A stretch of DNA of 64,000 nucleotides. It comes from Nostoc sp. UHCC 0302. Lineage in GTDB: Bacteria > Cyanobacteriota > Cyanobacteriia > Cyanobacteriales > Nostocaceae. Location: assembly GCF_038096175.1 (NCBI RefSeq), contig NZ_CP151099.1, positions 1,056,501 through 1,120,500 on the forward strand, in the 5' to 3' direction. Below are positions 1 to 8,692 of the stretch, in pieces (within the stretch, counting starts at the first letter, position 1; each line of letters opens with the position of its first letter). The notes under the pieces are model-generated. The model ran no database searches. It was given only the letters and a program-made list of their open reading frames with translations, and was not told the DNA's origin. The translations under genes and the position numbers were made by a program.

Positions 1-1
1 T

Positions 2-133
2 ACTAGCATTGGTCTATTATGCTGGCATCTGGGTGGCTGGAATTTAGTGACTTGGCAAATGTTAGTTTTCACTTTGCTTGCATTTTTTATTATTCTCAGA
101 CCTCAAATCCAGCAACAGGGCAACGGACGGTAG
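2..133 (+). CDS. C-terminal end of a membrane protein (partial)
   Basis: This is the 3' end of a reading frame that enters from the left edge: 43 codons, then TAG. The visible part has one hydrophobic stretch (about LVTWQMLVFTLLAFFII) followed by a short polar tail (RPQIQQQGNGR). That is the usual look of the last transmembrane helix of a transporter such as an MFS permease. The family cannot be fixed from so little sequence, and the frame may not be coding at all. Confidence 0.4.
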   Translation, partial: TSIGLLCWHLGGWNLVTWQMLVFTLLAFFIILRPQIQQQGNGR

Positions 134-178
134 CCAAACCGAAAAATGCTCTTTTATAGGCGATTCTGGTTCTCTGTT

Positions 179-406
179 TCAAGCTATCTTGCTATGAACT
201 AAAGCATCAAAGCTTTGTATATAAGCCAGAGGAAAAGCGATCACTTCCTGACTTGCTTTGTCCCGTAGCAGTTCTAAGCCTTTTCGACCGATACTTACAA
301 AAGACAATCCTGCCGCAACTACTGGTGCTGATGGTAAACTCGCTAGCACACCCAGAGCGATCGCAAATTCCAAAGCAGCTTTAGTAACTTCGGCTCCCGA
401 CTCCAC
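179..406 (-). CDS. Small hypothetical protein, possibly a gene fragment
   Basis: A 75-codon frame with a GTG start; the open frame extends only about 16 codons upstream to a TAG. It has a hydrophobic middle (ALEFAIALGVLASLPSAPVVAAGL) and a short polar C terminus. The residues before the GTG (EEKVVKREETVE) also look coding, so this may be the end of a longer decayed gene. No family is recognised. The neighbouring sequence is also decayed, which weakens the case for a functional gene. Confidence 0.25.
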   Translation of the reverse strand: MESGAEVTKAALEFAIALGVLASLPSAPVVAAGLSFVSIGRKGLELLRDKASQEVIAFPLAYIQSFDALVHSKIA

Positions 407-659
407 TGTTTCTTCACGCTTTACTACTTTCTCTTCAGTTTGTTTTGACTAGATGCGATTTGAGGAGAAAGCTGCATCCGTTGGCTTGTGAAATTTAACT
501 CATCAGATACTCATATATTTGCTAAATAGTCTACTACCATTAGTGAGATTGTCTTAGTCTATTTTTGAGCTTAATATTTATTTTAACAAAGTGTATTTAT
601 ATACATTTAATTTCTTGGATATATCGGCAAGAGCTTTAGTAATTTTTAGTTGAGCGAAT

Positions 660-860
660 TTGTGTGTTCCTGGTTTGCCTAGTTTGAACTATACTACTGC
701 GATCGCTGGTGGTTACTTACAGTTTGCTTCTCAAGGCAGTAATACTGTTGTTTTAATTGACCTAGACGGCACGGCGGGTTCTGGTCGAGCCGTGAAGTTA
801 GTTACTGTAGACAATGTGTCTACCTCTGCATTAAACAAATCAGTTAACTTTGCCTTTTAA
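660..860 (+). pseudogene. Relic of a type I secretion C-terminal domain (RTX/adhesin-like)
   Basis: The 66-codon frame reads GGYLQFASQGSNTVVLIDLD and then a GSGRAVKLVTV segment. This resembles the C-terminal secretion domain of large calcium-binding or hemolysin-type proteins exported by type I systems, where a beta strand with SxGSNTxVxID is followed by an LVTL strand. An in-frame TGA lies three codons upstream of the only possible (TTG) start, and no large gene precedes it. It is therefore read as the orphan tail of a deleted secreted protein. A strong terminator follows at 923-956, as expected at the end of a former gene. Confidence 0.5.
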
Positions 861-922
861 TCTCACGCTCCCCTGGTACGCTTGCATCAATGCAGGCGAA
901 AAAATAATCTTACGTCAGTGAA

Positions 923-956
923 AAAACTGCTCTGGTAAAAATAACAGAGCAGTTTT
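923..956 (+). terminator. Rho-independent-type hairpin
   Basis: A perfect 12-bp inverted repeat (AAAACTGCTCTG / CAGAGCAGTTTT) with a 10-base A/T-rich loop, closing on TTTT. It sits about 60 bases after the secretion-domain relic. The symmetry means it could act on either strand. Confidence 0.65.
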
Positions 957-1225
957 AAGTAGTGGAGATTAATAACGGGACTTTTAGGTTGTTGTCCCTG
1001 GTTTTACATATAGCGGGTTTTGTATGTAATACTATTCACTGTTAGCTTTATGCTTTACGCAAAAAAAACGAAAAATCTTAAAACTGCCGTCACACAAGAG
1101 TTAAGCGTCAGCATCAACGCCACCCCCGATGTAACCCAGTCAGATGCGTGTAAACCAATGGTTTACATTCGCCACTCTACGGCATACCATCATCAGCTCT
1201 TCAAATCCACACAGAGACAATCCAT

Positions 1226-1330
1226 GCGCGATAGCCGTTCGCGCTAGCGTCTCTAAAGGAGAAGGCTTAAGCTTCTCTTCTCTACGAGAGGCTGCGCCAA
1301 CGAGACGCTTCGCGAACGCTTATCGCACTG
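1226..1330. repeat. Palindromic interspersed repeat next to an IS end
   Basis: About 100 bases with inverted outer arms: GCGATAGCCGTTCGCG with AGCGTCTC on the left is mirrored by GAGACGCTTCGCGAACGC with TATCGC on the right. The middle (AAGGCTTAAGCTTCTCTTC) is also self-complementary. The block ends only a few bases before the left inverted repeat of the IS at 1336. Similar palindromes occur near 2815-2905, 39527-39600 and 49839-49865. Confidence 0.6.
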
Positions 1331-1335
1331 CAATA

Positions 1336-2470
1336 GACTTGTCCGAAAATTCCAAAGCCAGACTGTTCAAAGCTTTGGGGCAAAACTTTGATATCTTCGT
1401 AAATACGTAATTATAAGGCTTTGAGATAGTTAGTGATAATTTAGAGGCATAAAAATTAACTCCTAATTTCTAAAAATTTATGATTTTTGCTACTAGCTAA
1501 GTTGGCAGAACTAAGCTACCAATTCTTAACCTAACTAATCCGCAAACTGTTAAAATAATCTGCTCATACGTCTCAAGCTTTAAGCGAAATCTTTGTGAGG
1601 CTATGCGGAATATTTTAAGTAATCGAATCAAATGTTCAATGAATATCCGATTACTAGATAAAGCCTTATTTTCATCTTTTTGCTGTTGAGTTAATTCTCG
1701 TTTTGGTTTCTTTTTATGAGGAGTAGTGATATTCTCACCTCCTTGAAAGCCTTTATCACCTGAAAAGGGTTGAGATTTATCAAATTTATTTTGAGATTGA
1801 CGAAACAATTTTATATCTGCTGTTGGCCCAGGAACACCTACTTCTACCTCTACAATATCTTTGCCTTCTGGTATGCCAATTATCAGACTTTTTAATGTAT
1901 GTTGTCTCTTCTTTCCAGAAAAATATTTCTGTTGCTCTTTTTGGTCAGAATCCCTATATATTGGCTGTTCTAAGCTATCGACTAATAGCCTAAAATTTGT
2001 TAATACTTCTTGAACAAATAGTAAATCACTTTCATTATTTGATACTTGTTCTAATAAACTAGCAGGTAATATATCACGAAGAATTGGTATCCAGTCGTGA
2101 AATGTATCATTAGCTTCGGTTTTGGAAACACCAAATAGCATTCCTAATACTTGGAATGTTGGCATCTGTCTTAGATAAAATAGACATAAACATACTTGTT
2201 CTTCGGTTGATAACTTTTCGGGACGACCACCACCAGCCGCATTAATTCTAATTTTATGACTCTCTTGTTTAGCTTTGATGTATCGATTTCGTTTTAAGGC
2301 GCAATTTAGCAGTGATTGCAATTGTTCGTAACTAATCCCTAAAATCTGTTTTGTTCGTAGTGGATACTTTTGTATATAATCTAAAATCATAACTAATTGT
2401 GGAAAATGGTAGACGCCCAATCTAACGTTTTACCATTTTTCTTTTCCTAAGTTAATATTTCGGACAAGTT
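1336..2470 (-). mobile_element. Complete IS of about 1.1 kb (DDE_Tnp_4 / IS5-like)
   Basis: The ends carry imperfect inverted repeats: ACTTGTCCGAAAA at 1337-1349 is mirrored by TTTCGGACAAGT at 2458-2469 (12 identical core bases). One minus-strand transposase gene fills most of the interior. A TA dinucleotide is present just outside each end (1334-1335 and 2471-2472), compatible with a short TA duplication but too short to prove it. About 160 non-coding bases lie between the transposase stop and the left end. The element appears intact. Confidence 0.75.
1497..2420 (-). CDS. IS transposase, DDE_Tnp_4 type with N-terminal helix-turn-helix
   Basis: This 307-aa protein should catalyse cut-and-paste movement of the surrounding IS. 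The N-terminal third (about residues 20-110) looks like the HTH_Tnp_4 DNA-binding module, including the GGGRPEKLSTEEQ segment. The catalytic triad can be placed in order: D in LLVDSLEQPIYR (about residue 147), D in PFSGDKGFQGG (about 220) and E in RIFIEHLIRLLKIFRI (about 263). No internal stop or frameshift is seen, so the protein may be active. An alternative start is the ATG ten codons downstream (MILDYIQ). The assignment to the IS5/DDE_Tnp_4 group rests on recall of motif spacing. Confidence 0.85.
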   Translation of the reverse strand: MGVYHFPQLVMILDYIQKYPLRTKQILGISYEQLQSLLNCALKRNRYIKAKQESHKIRINAAGGGRPEKLSTEEQVCLCLFYLRQMPTFQVLGMLFGVSKTEANDTFHDWIPILRDILPASLLEQVSNNESDLLFVQEVLTNFRLLVDSLEQPIYRDSDQKEQQKYFSGKKRQHTLKSLIIGIPEGKDIVEVEVGVPGPTADIKLFRQSQNKFDKSQPFSGDKGFQGGENITTPHKKKPKRELTQQQKDENKALSSNRIFIEHLIRLLKIFRIASQRFRLKLETYEQIILTVCGLVRLRIGSLVLPT

Positions 2471-2973
2471 TAATGAAGGGCGATCGCTATCCATGCACCG
2501 ATAGCTTCTTTGTTGAATCCGGTTGAAGAAGCTCACGCTCGACTCAAGGTAGCAGCACACAGCTTGAAATAGTACAAATACACCTAGAGAGCAGCAAAAA
2601 TTATCCTATGGTAGTCATACCAATTCACGAAAAGCCTGATAAAAATAAAGCATCAAGAATAAAATCCCAACCTGTAATAAAAGCAACAATTGATGTGTTT
2701 AATTGCTTGAGAGGTGACGAAATACCCTGAAATAGATATAGGGCAATGAGTGTAGCATTTCACAACAGTTCTTTGTCAATTTAAAAATCATAATAGTTAT
2801 TATTCTCGCTTATTCCCTGCCTTCGCCCTTCGGGTGACGCTCTCGACGAGGCCAAAGCGTTAGCAGAGCTTTCGCTTTAGCGATACGCAAGCTCGCTAAC
2901 GGCAATTGCTCATGAGTAAAACACAACCAACACACTGCTTTTCTAACGTTGGCTCACTTCCTAAGCCCTGTAA
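2471..2973. other. Gene-poor stretch with a coding relic and a palindromic repeat
   Basis: The first 100 bases carry a short open plus-strand frame (2477-2572, ending in NPVEEAHARLKVAAHSLK then TAG) that looks like the tail of a lost gene but matches nothing known to the annotator. Positions 2815-2905 are a palindromic interspersed repeat (TTCGCCCTTCGGGTGACGC and following, rich in AGCGTTAGC/GCTAACG arms). Nothing else is recognised. Confidence 0.4.
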
Positions 2974-3339
2974 TCAACCGAATTCAATATATTCTATAAT
3001 TGTCCCATCAGGATGCCTAGCTCGCATATTGGCTCCAGTAGGTACTTTATTCGGTTCTGCCAGAATCACTGCACCCTGTTCAGTAAGTGCCTCTCGAAAA
3101 TCATGGAGTGAGTCAACGAGGAATGTTGCCTGTGTACTCTTGAATGGGGAAAGTGCTTCAGCCGAACCAGCAATTAAAAGGATAGAACCCACACCCGCTA
3201 GTTCTAAATCAGTCTCGGAATATTGAAACAATAACCAGCAGCTTTCCTTGAAGAGGTTTTCATAGAAAGCGATCGCATCATCCAAGTCTGTTGGATTGAG
3301 ATAAACTCTGGTTAGTACTTTGAGAATTTGCATTGCCAC
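2974..3339 (-). CDS. VOC family protein (glyoxalase/bleomycin-resistance fold)
   Basis: A 121-aa single-module protein. The N terminus (KVLTRVYLNPTDLDDAIAFYENLF) is the typical first beta strand and helix of vicinal-oxygen-chelate proteins. The C terminus (RARHPDGTIIEYIEFG) is the typical HPDGxxxEyvE strand with a metal-ligand-type glutamate. The length fits one betaalphabetabetabeta pair, as in small dioxygenase or glyoxalase relatives. The substrate cannot be predicted. The start ATG has a second ATG two codons later (MAMQ). Confidence 0.8.
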   Translation of the reverse strand: MAMQILKVLTRVYLNPTDLDDAIAFYENLFKESCWLLFQYSETDLELAGVGSILLIAGSAEALSPFKSTQATFLVDSLHDFREALTEQGAVILAEPNKVPTGANMRARHPDGTIIEYIEFG

Positions 3340-3427
3340 CTGTCTGTTAGACAGCCATATGTATTTTAACGTGCTTAATTGGCATCATAGTTTAATGAGA
3401 TTGATAAAGAAATAGCTTATCTTCAAT

Positions 3428-3625
3428 TTAGAAAAGGTGTTCAACTCCCTGCTCATCTAGCTCAAGATAACATTGCTCTTTTTCAATCAAAATGCATTTC
3501 GTCATTACACCTTTAGCTCCATAAAAGTCATCGGTATAACTATCACAAATATATATACACGATGAGGCATCAGTATTGGGTTTGAGTAGGGTGTTAGAGA
3601 AAATAAGTCTATGAGGTTTACTCAT
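3428..3625 (-). CDS. Small hypothetical protein
   Basis: A 65-aa frame beginning MSKPHRLIFSNTLLKP. It contains a cysteine pair (SSCIYICDSY) and ends in an acidic region (ELDEQGVEHLF). No family is recognised. The composition is protein-like, and the frame stands alone between a VOC gene and a methyltransferase gene on the same strand. No clear ribosome-binding site was used to fix the start. Confidence 0.35.
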   Translation of the reverse strand: MSKPHRLIFSNTLLKPNTDASSCIYICDSYTDDFYGAKGVMTKCILIEKEQCYLELDEQGVEHLF

Positions 3626-3755
3626 GCAATGTTATGGCGATCGCAAAGCCAATCACACCTATATGTATTCTACAAAAACCCTTTAAAAAAGAGATTTTAA
3701 TTTATTCATATTTTTTATTCTTAAAAAAGCAAACTTTCTACTTTTAAGGTATTTA

Positions 3756-4445
3756 CTAAATCTTTTTTCCATGTGCATAAATAAAATACTTATCTGTAAT
3801 CTTGACATCAGCGTCAAAACCCACTTGATTTAGCTTCTCTTGAAGTTCATCAGGGTGATAGAAAATTTTGACAATTTGATATTCCTGTTTATCATTTAAC
3901 TTGCGGGTTATATATATATTTCTGTCGTTTTCTAAGGTATGATCTTTAGCCGTAGATGTAGGCTCAAAGCGAGAGTCAATGATAAACACTTGTCCACCAA
4001 TACAAACAGATTGATAAACTTTTGCTAAAAATGAGTCTACTAAGGTTGGCGGCACATGAGACAACCAAAATGCAAAGAACACCAAATCATATTCAGTATC
4101 AGGTTGCCATGTAAATAAATCAAGTTGCTGATATTCAACAATCGGAGAGTTTAACTTAGAGCGATTAATTGCAATCACTTCTTTAGAAGCATCGATTGCA
4201 GTAATTTTTTTACCAATATTTAAAAGCTCCCGTGTCCAGATTCCTGTGCCACTGGCTAACTCTAAAATATCATTTACCCCTACAATTTGCTGTACTGCAC
4301 TTTTGACAACAGCTATTTCTTCAAACCAGCGCTGGTTGTTTACCTCACCGCGATCATAGCGTCCTATTCTATAGAACCACTCATCATATTCATTTGCTCT
4401 AGCACGGTAATAGTCAATTTGTTGTTGAAGAATATTATCTGTCAT
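3756..4445 (-). CDS. Class I SAM-dependent methyltransferase
   Basis: A 229-aa protein with a class I methyltransferase core. Motif I is DILELASGTGIWTREL, which binds AdoMet. The acidic second strand is ITAIDASKEVIAINR, which holds the ribose hydroxyls. The strand after it contains DLVFFAFWLSHVPP, like the Methyltransf_11/25 group. The N terminus (QQIDYYRARANEYDEWFYR) is the helix often found in small-molecule methyltransferases of this type. The target is unknown. It lies 18 bases downstream of a HAD hydrolase gene on the same strand, so the two are probably co-transcribed. Confidence 0.85.
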   Translation of the reverse strand: MTDNILQQQIDYYRARANEYDEWFYRIGRYDRGEVNNQRWFEEIAVVKSAVQQIVGVNDILELASGTGIWTRELLNIGKKITAIDASKEVIAINRSKLNSPIVEYQQLDLFTWQPDTEYDLVFFAFWLSHVPPTLVDSFLAKVYQSVCIGGQVFIIDSRFEPTSTAKDHTLENDRNIYITRKLNDKQEYQIVKIFYHPDELQEKLNQVGFDADVKITDKYFIYAHGKKI

Positions 4446-4463
4446 CCTGTATTTCCTCGTAGA

Positions 4464-5162
4464 TTATAACAATATATTTCTTGCTATTTCTATTATTCCG
4501 TTTACGTCTTTACAATAAAATCTATAATTATTTTCATTTGGTTTCCTTACTAGAATGGCTTTGATTCCGGCGCGTAAGGCTCCAGCAACATCGGCATCAT
4601 AGTTATCTCCGATCATCAAACATTGTGTTTTTTCAATTTTTAAATCTTTTATGACATAATCATAAACTTGAAGGTTTGGCTTTTCATAACCAATTTTTCC
4701 AGAGGTATATATAGAAGTAAAGTAATCTTTAATGCCTAAATTATCTATAATTTCGTCAAGTTCAGGTATATGATTTGATAAAATAACATTTTGATAATTA
4801 TTGCTGTTTGCAACTTCCAATGTAGAAATCACATCATCATATATATGCCATTTGCTGAGATTTTTGTATTCCCTTTGTACTAGTGCAGCAAATTTTATAG
4901 CATCTTTTTTACTGATGCCTAATTTTTCATATATTTCCACAAAATATTCAGTCATATACTCCCACCATGCTCTACCATTAAAAAAAATGTTATGGGGAGT
5001 CTCAGGGTAGTGCCAAGTAAAGCCGTTTTTGAGGAGCCGACGAACATCTTCTAATTTGATATTGCAAATTCCATTACTTTCTAATACTGAGTGTAAAGTT
5101 CCACTCCACATTCCTTCTCGATAACCAAGTGTGTTGTCAAAATCCCATAATAAATATTTCAT
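4464..5162 (-). CDS. HAD-family hydrolase (phosphatase-like)
   Basis: A 232-aa haloacid-dehalogenase-type phosphohydrolase. Motif I is LWDFDNTLG with the nucleophile Asp7 and acid/base Asp9. Motif II is VILSNHI (Ser). The motif III lysine lies in GYEKPN. Motif IV is MIGDNYDADVAGALRAGIKA with the Mg2+-binding aspartates. The helical insert between motifs I and II is the size seen in phosphoglycolate-phosphatase-like C1-cap enzymes. All catalytic residues are present. It is upstream of the methyltransferase in a likely two-gene operon. The substrate is unknown. Confidence 0.85.
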   Translation of the reverse strand: MKYLLWDFDNTLGYREGMWSGTLHSVLESNGICNIKLEDVRRLLKNGFTWHYPETPHNIFFNGRAWWEYMTEYFVEIYEKLGISKKDAIKFAALVQREYKNLSKWHIYDDVISTLEVANSNNYQNVILSNHIPELDEIIDNLGIKDYFTSIYTSGKIGYEKPNLQVYDYVIKDLKIEKTQCLMIGDNYDADVAGALRAGIKAILVRKPNENNYRFYCKDVNGIIEIARNILL

Positions 5163-5671
5163 TATTAATTTAGTTTTTAACTACTGTTAAGAGTGCGCGA
5201 TCGCACCAAGCGCACTAGCAAAGCTGCTGACAGTGTAGAAATAAACAAGCTGTGTGAAAACCAGTTTGGCGTAGCCAGTCGAGATATTCTTCAATAATGG
5301 CTTGATAATCTGTTTTTGTGGTTATCGCTGTAAAACGCAGATTATCCCTATGCTTCTGGATAGTATTTTTTTTAACATAGTTAAATTTACTTAGTAATTT
5401 GTTGCTCAGCCTAATTTCTTGTATACTTCAATAACTGGATAGATTAACTGTAGTATGCTTTGATCAGAGAATTCCATAGATTGCATGAGAATGTCTCCAA
5501 AACCCATAACTTGCGATCGCACACCATTTTAGGAAAATCCGTTATTCATTAAAATCACTTCCATTCCAGTTCTATGTCAATTTTTATAATTTTAATCTAC
5601 GGTAATTATATCTATTTAGCGTTGTTTTGCCGTAATATTGCTGAAGTCTAATTATTCCTTAAAGCAGAGTC
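5163..5671. other. Intergenic stretch with minus-strand coding-like relics
   Basis: The minus strand between about 5215 and 5430 is open and reads like protein (TKTDYQAIIEEYLDWLRQTG), ending in TAG at 5215-5217. In another minus frame just upstream, a 33-codon stretch starts MGFGDILMQSMEFSDQS. They could be parts of one decayed gene joined by a frameshift. No family is recognised. The last 150 bases before the ssuA-like gene are A/T-rich and would hold its promoter. Confidence 0.3.
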
Positions 5672-6775
5672 ATGATGTTGACTAAGTTCTCTTTAGGCCG
5701 ACTTTTAGGTATTCTCAACGCTTTATTCCAGAGATTCAAACAACCGAGAATCCGTACTTTTTCACTACTTTTTGCAGTCGGACTTGGTTTGACTTTGGCT
5801 GTCTCTGCTTGCTCTCCAAGCACAACTGACAACGCTGGGACAACCCAGACAGCACCTACATCACAAACAACTCAGGCAGCTAACTCCAGTGCAGCAACTG
5901 CTAACGGTACAGTAGTTCGCATTGGTTACCAAAAAGCATCAACTATCCTCTATGCCTTAAAGGCAAATAAGCAATTAGAAAAAGCTTTTGCAACTTCTGG
6001 TGCTTCTGTAACTTGGTCAGAATTTCCTGCTGGCCCCCCGATGTTAGAGGCTTTAAATGCAGGTAGCATTGACTTTGGCTATACCGGAGAATCACCGCCT
6101 ATATTTGCACAAGCAGGAGGTATTCCGTTAGTTTATGTTGCCTATGATCCTTGGAGTCCCAAAGCTGAAGCTATTCTTGTTCCTAAAGATTCACCTATTA
6201 AAAGTGTGGCTGAACTTAAGGGTAAAAAAGTCGCTTTTGCTAAAGGCTCTAATGCTAACTACTTATTAGTGAAAGCACTAGAAAAGGCAGGACTAAAATA
6301 CAGCGACATTCAGCCAGCAAGCCTCCCACCCGCCGATGCTCGTGCGGCCTTTGAAGGCAAAAACATTGATGCTTGGGCAATTTGGGATCCTTATTTAGCC
6401 GCAGCAGAAGCATCAACAGGCGCGCGTACTTTAACAGATGCGACAGGGCTAGCTCCTAATCGTGGCTATTATCTCGCTGCTAAATCTTTTGCTGATAGCA
6501 AGCCAGAAGCTTTAAAAACAGTTATAGATGAAGTTAAGAAAACTAGCGATTGGGCTAAGAATAATCCCACTGAAGTTGCTAAACTTCTTTCTCCGGCATT
6601 GGGCATAGATCAACCTGTCTTAGAGATAGCAGAAAAACGGCGCGAGTATGGTGTACTTCCGCTTACAGATGAAGTAATAACTAAACAACAAGATGTGGCA
6701 GATACTTTCTACAAAATTAAATTGATTCCCAAAGAAATTAAAGTCAAAGAGATTGTTTTACAAAGCAGTAAATAA
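5672..6775 (+). CDS. Sulfonate/taurine-type ABC transporter substrate-binding lipoprotein (SsuA-like)
   Basis: A 367-aa periplasmic binding protein. Residues 1-47 form a long export signal with a hydrophobic core (SLLFAVGLGLTLAVSAC) ending in a lipobox, with Cys47 as the lipidated residue. A Thr/Gln/Ala-rich linker follows to about residue 78. The mature domain starts TVVRIGYQKASTILYALK and has the NMT1/SsuA signature region around LEALNAGSIDFGYTGESPP. Such proteins capture aliphatic sulfonates for an SsuB/SsuC-type transporter. No permease or ATPase gene is adjacent; the next gene is an AprA-like flavoprotein 69 bases downstream. The compound bound is therefore uncertain. Confidence 0.85.
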   Translation: MMLTKFSLGRLLGILNALFQRFKQPRIRTFSLLFAVGLGLTLAVSACSPSTTDNAGTTQTAPTSQTTQAANSSAATANGTVVRIGYQKASTILYALKANKQLEKAFATSGASVTWSEFPAGPPMLEALNAGSIDFGYTGESPPIFAQAGGIPLVYVAYDPWSPKAEAILVPKDSPIKSVAELKGKKVAFAKGSNANYLLVKALEKAGLKYSDIQPASLPPADARAAFEGKNIDAWAIWDPYLAAAEASTGARTLTDATGLAPNRGYYLAAKSFADSKPEALKTVIDEVKKTSDWAKNNPTEVAKLLSPALGIDQPVLEIAEKRREYGVLPLTDEVITKQQDVADTFYKIKLIPKEIKVKEIVLQSSK

Positions 6776-6844
6776 CTCACATAACAATTTTACCGCTAGC
6801 TATTTCATAGATATAGCAAGAGTATTTTGAAAAGTGGAGATTAC

Positions 6845-8560
6845 ATGGTGACAAACGTGAATACACAGTGGATTAAGACAGATGTGTTAGTCATTGGCGG
6901 CGGTACTGCGGGAACAATGGCAGGAATTAAAGCTAAACAAGCAAATCCCGATCGCGAGGTATTAATTCTAGAAAAAGCCAACATTCGTCGCAGTGGTGCG
7001 ATCGCAATGGGTATGGATGGCGTAAATACAGCCGTCATCCCCGGACACTCCACGCCAGAACAGTATGTGCGCGAAGTCACCATTGCCAACGATGGCATTC
7101 TCCACCAAAAAGCCGTCTATCAAACAGGTAAGCTAGGCTACGAAACAATTCAAGAACTAGAAAGCTGGGGGGTGAAGTTCCAAAAAGATCCCCAAGGCAA
7201 CTATGACCTCAAACAAGTGCATCGAGTCGGTAAATACGTCTTGCCGATGCCAGAAGGCAAAGACCTCAAGCAAATTCTTACACGGCAAGTCAAGCGCCAT
7301 AAAGTGAACGTGACAAATCGTGTCATGGCAACGAGAGTTTTAGTGAAAGATGGTAGAGCGATTGGTGCAGTTGGGTTTGATGTACGTGGCGGCGATTTCG
7401 TCATTATTCAAGCCAAAGCCGTCATCCTCTGCACGGGAGCCTGCGGACGTTTGGGACTACCTGCATCAGGCTACCTATATGGCACTTATGAAAACCCCAC
7501 CAATGCCGGGGATGGTTATTCAATGGCTTACCATGCGGGAGCAGAACTGAGCAATATTGAGTGCTTCCAAATCAACCCCTTGATGAAAGATTATAACGGC
7601 CCAGCCTGTGCTTACGTTGCTGGCCCCTTTGGTGCATACACCGCCAACGCCGAAGGACACCGCTTTATTAATTGCGATTACTGGAGCGGTCAAATGATGC
7701 TAGAGATTTGGAAGGAATTAAACTCTGGCAAAGGCCCAGTCCAGCTGAAAATGACTCATTTAGATGAGGATACAATTTCTGAAATTGAATCAATTCTTTG
7801 GTCAAACGAACGACCAAGCCGGGAACGCTTCCACGAAGGTAGAGGTGAAGACTACCGTAACCACGGCGTTGAAATGAATATTTCTGAAATTGGTTTGTGT
7901 AGTGGTCATAGTGCTTCTGGGGTTTGGGTGAATGAGAATGCCCAAACAACAGTTCCAGGATTGTATGCTGCCGGAGATATGGCCAGTGTTCCCCATAACT
8001 ATATGATTGGGGCATTTGTGTTTGGGCGATTGGCAGGAACTCATGCCATTGAATATATTCAAGACTTGGAGCATTTGGAACCAGATTCTGGCTTTTTAGA
8101 AGCAGAAAAAGCCAGAATTTATGCGCCTTTGAATCAACCGAATGGGATTCCCCATACACAGGTAGAATATAAGTTGCGCCGCTTGGTAAATGATTACCTG
8201 CAACCGCCCAAGTCAGGTAATAAAATGGCAATTGGGCTGACTAATTTTGTTCGCTATCACGAGACTTTAGAGCAAATGGGAGCGCGTGATCCTCACGAAC
8301 TCATGCGCTGTATGGAAGTGCATTTTATCCGCGACTGTGCAGAGATGGCAGCAGGTGCATCTTTATATCGGCGAGAAAGTCGTTGGGGACTGTATCATTA
8401 TCGGTTAGACTTTCCAGATAAGAATAACGAGGAGTGGTTTTGTCACGTCAATTTGAAGAAAGATGAGGCAGGGGAAATGCTACTATTTAAACGTCCTGTT
8501 GAGCCTTATATTATCGACGTGGATTTAGACAAAGAAGTTTATAAAGTTGCAGTTCTTTAA
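6845..8560 (+). CDS. AprA-like FAD flavoprotein (fumarate reductase/succinate dehydrogenase superfamily)
   Basis: A 571-aa flavoprotein starting at the ATG preceded by GGAG (a TTG six codons upstream is less likely). The Rossmann motif is VLVIGGGTAGTMAG, about residues 14-27. It is followed by an FAD-binding EKANIRRSGAIAMGMDG region and a late GLYAAGDMASVPHNYMIGAF segment. The capping/active-site region (NERPSRERFHEGRGEDYRNH) and the C-terminal helical domain (HELMRCMEVHFIRDCAEMAA) resemble the alpha subunit of adenylylsulfate reductase. It follows an SsuA-like gene, so a role in organosulfur oxidation or sulfonate use is inferred. A partner ferredoxin subunit is not seen downstream. Confidence 0.8.
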   Translation: MVTNVNTQWIKTDVLVIGGGTAGTMAGIKAKQANPDREVLILEKANIRRSGAIAMGMDGVNTAVIPGHSTPEQYVREVTIANDGILHQKAVYQTGKLGYETIQELESWGVKFQKDPQGNYDLKQVHRVGKYVLPMPEGKDLKQILTRQVKRHKVNVTNRVMATRVLVKDGRAIGAVGFDVRGGDFVIIQAKAVILCTGACGRLGLPASGYLYGTYENPTNAGDGYSMAYHAGAELSNIECFQINPLMKDYNGPACAYVAGPFGAYTANAEGHRFINCDYWSGQMMLEIWKELNSGKGPVQLKMTHLDEDTISEIESILWSNERPSRERFHEGRGEDYRNHGVEMNISEIGLCSGHSASGVWVNENAQTTVPGLYAAGDMASVPHNYMIGAFVFGRLAGTHAIEYIQDLEHLEPDSGFLEAEKARIYAPLNQPNGIPHTQVEYKLRRLVNDYLQPPKSGNKMAIGLTNFVRYHETLEQMGARDPHELMRCMEVHFIRDCAEMAAGASLYRRESRWGLYHYRLDFPDKNNEEWFCHVNLKKDEAGEMLLFKRPVEPYIIDVDLDKEVYKVAVL

Positions 8561-8594
8561 ATGCTATTTATCTACCTGTACTAATACCAATTCA

Positions 8595-8688
8595 ATAGAC
8601 ATCTCCGAAAAAGAATGTAGAGACGTAGCAGTGCTACGTCTCTGTAAGGGTTCTGGATAACGGATATTTAATTTATGGAGATGTCTAT
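8595..8688. repeat. MITE-like element with 12-bp inverted ends
   Basis: The ends are perfect inverted repeats, ATAGACATCTCC (8595-8606) and GGAGATGTCTAT (8677-8688). The middle holds a second palindrome, GTAGAGACGTAGC with GCTACGTCTCTG. There is no coding capacity. It fills the gap between the flavoprotein and the convergent channel gene and could also serve as a bidirectional terminator. Confidence 0.65.
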
Positions 8689-8692
8689 CGCC

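Noticed and set aside
1020-1410. Two overlapping plus-strand frames of 75 and 88 codons
   Set aside because: They run through a palindromic repeat and the left end of an IS, and the proteins show no natural composition.
7668-8231. 187-codon minus-strand frame opposite the AprA-like gene
   Set aside because: The plus-strand flavoprotein is conserved across this whole stretch.
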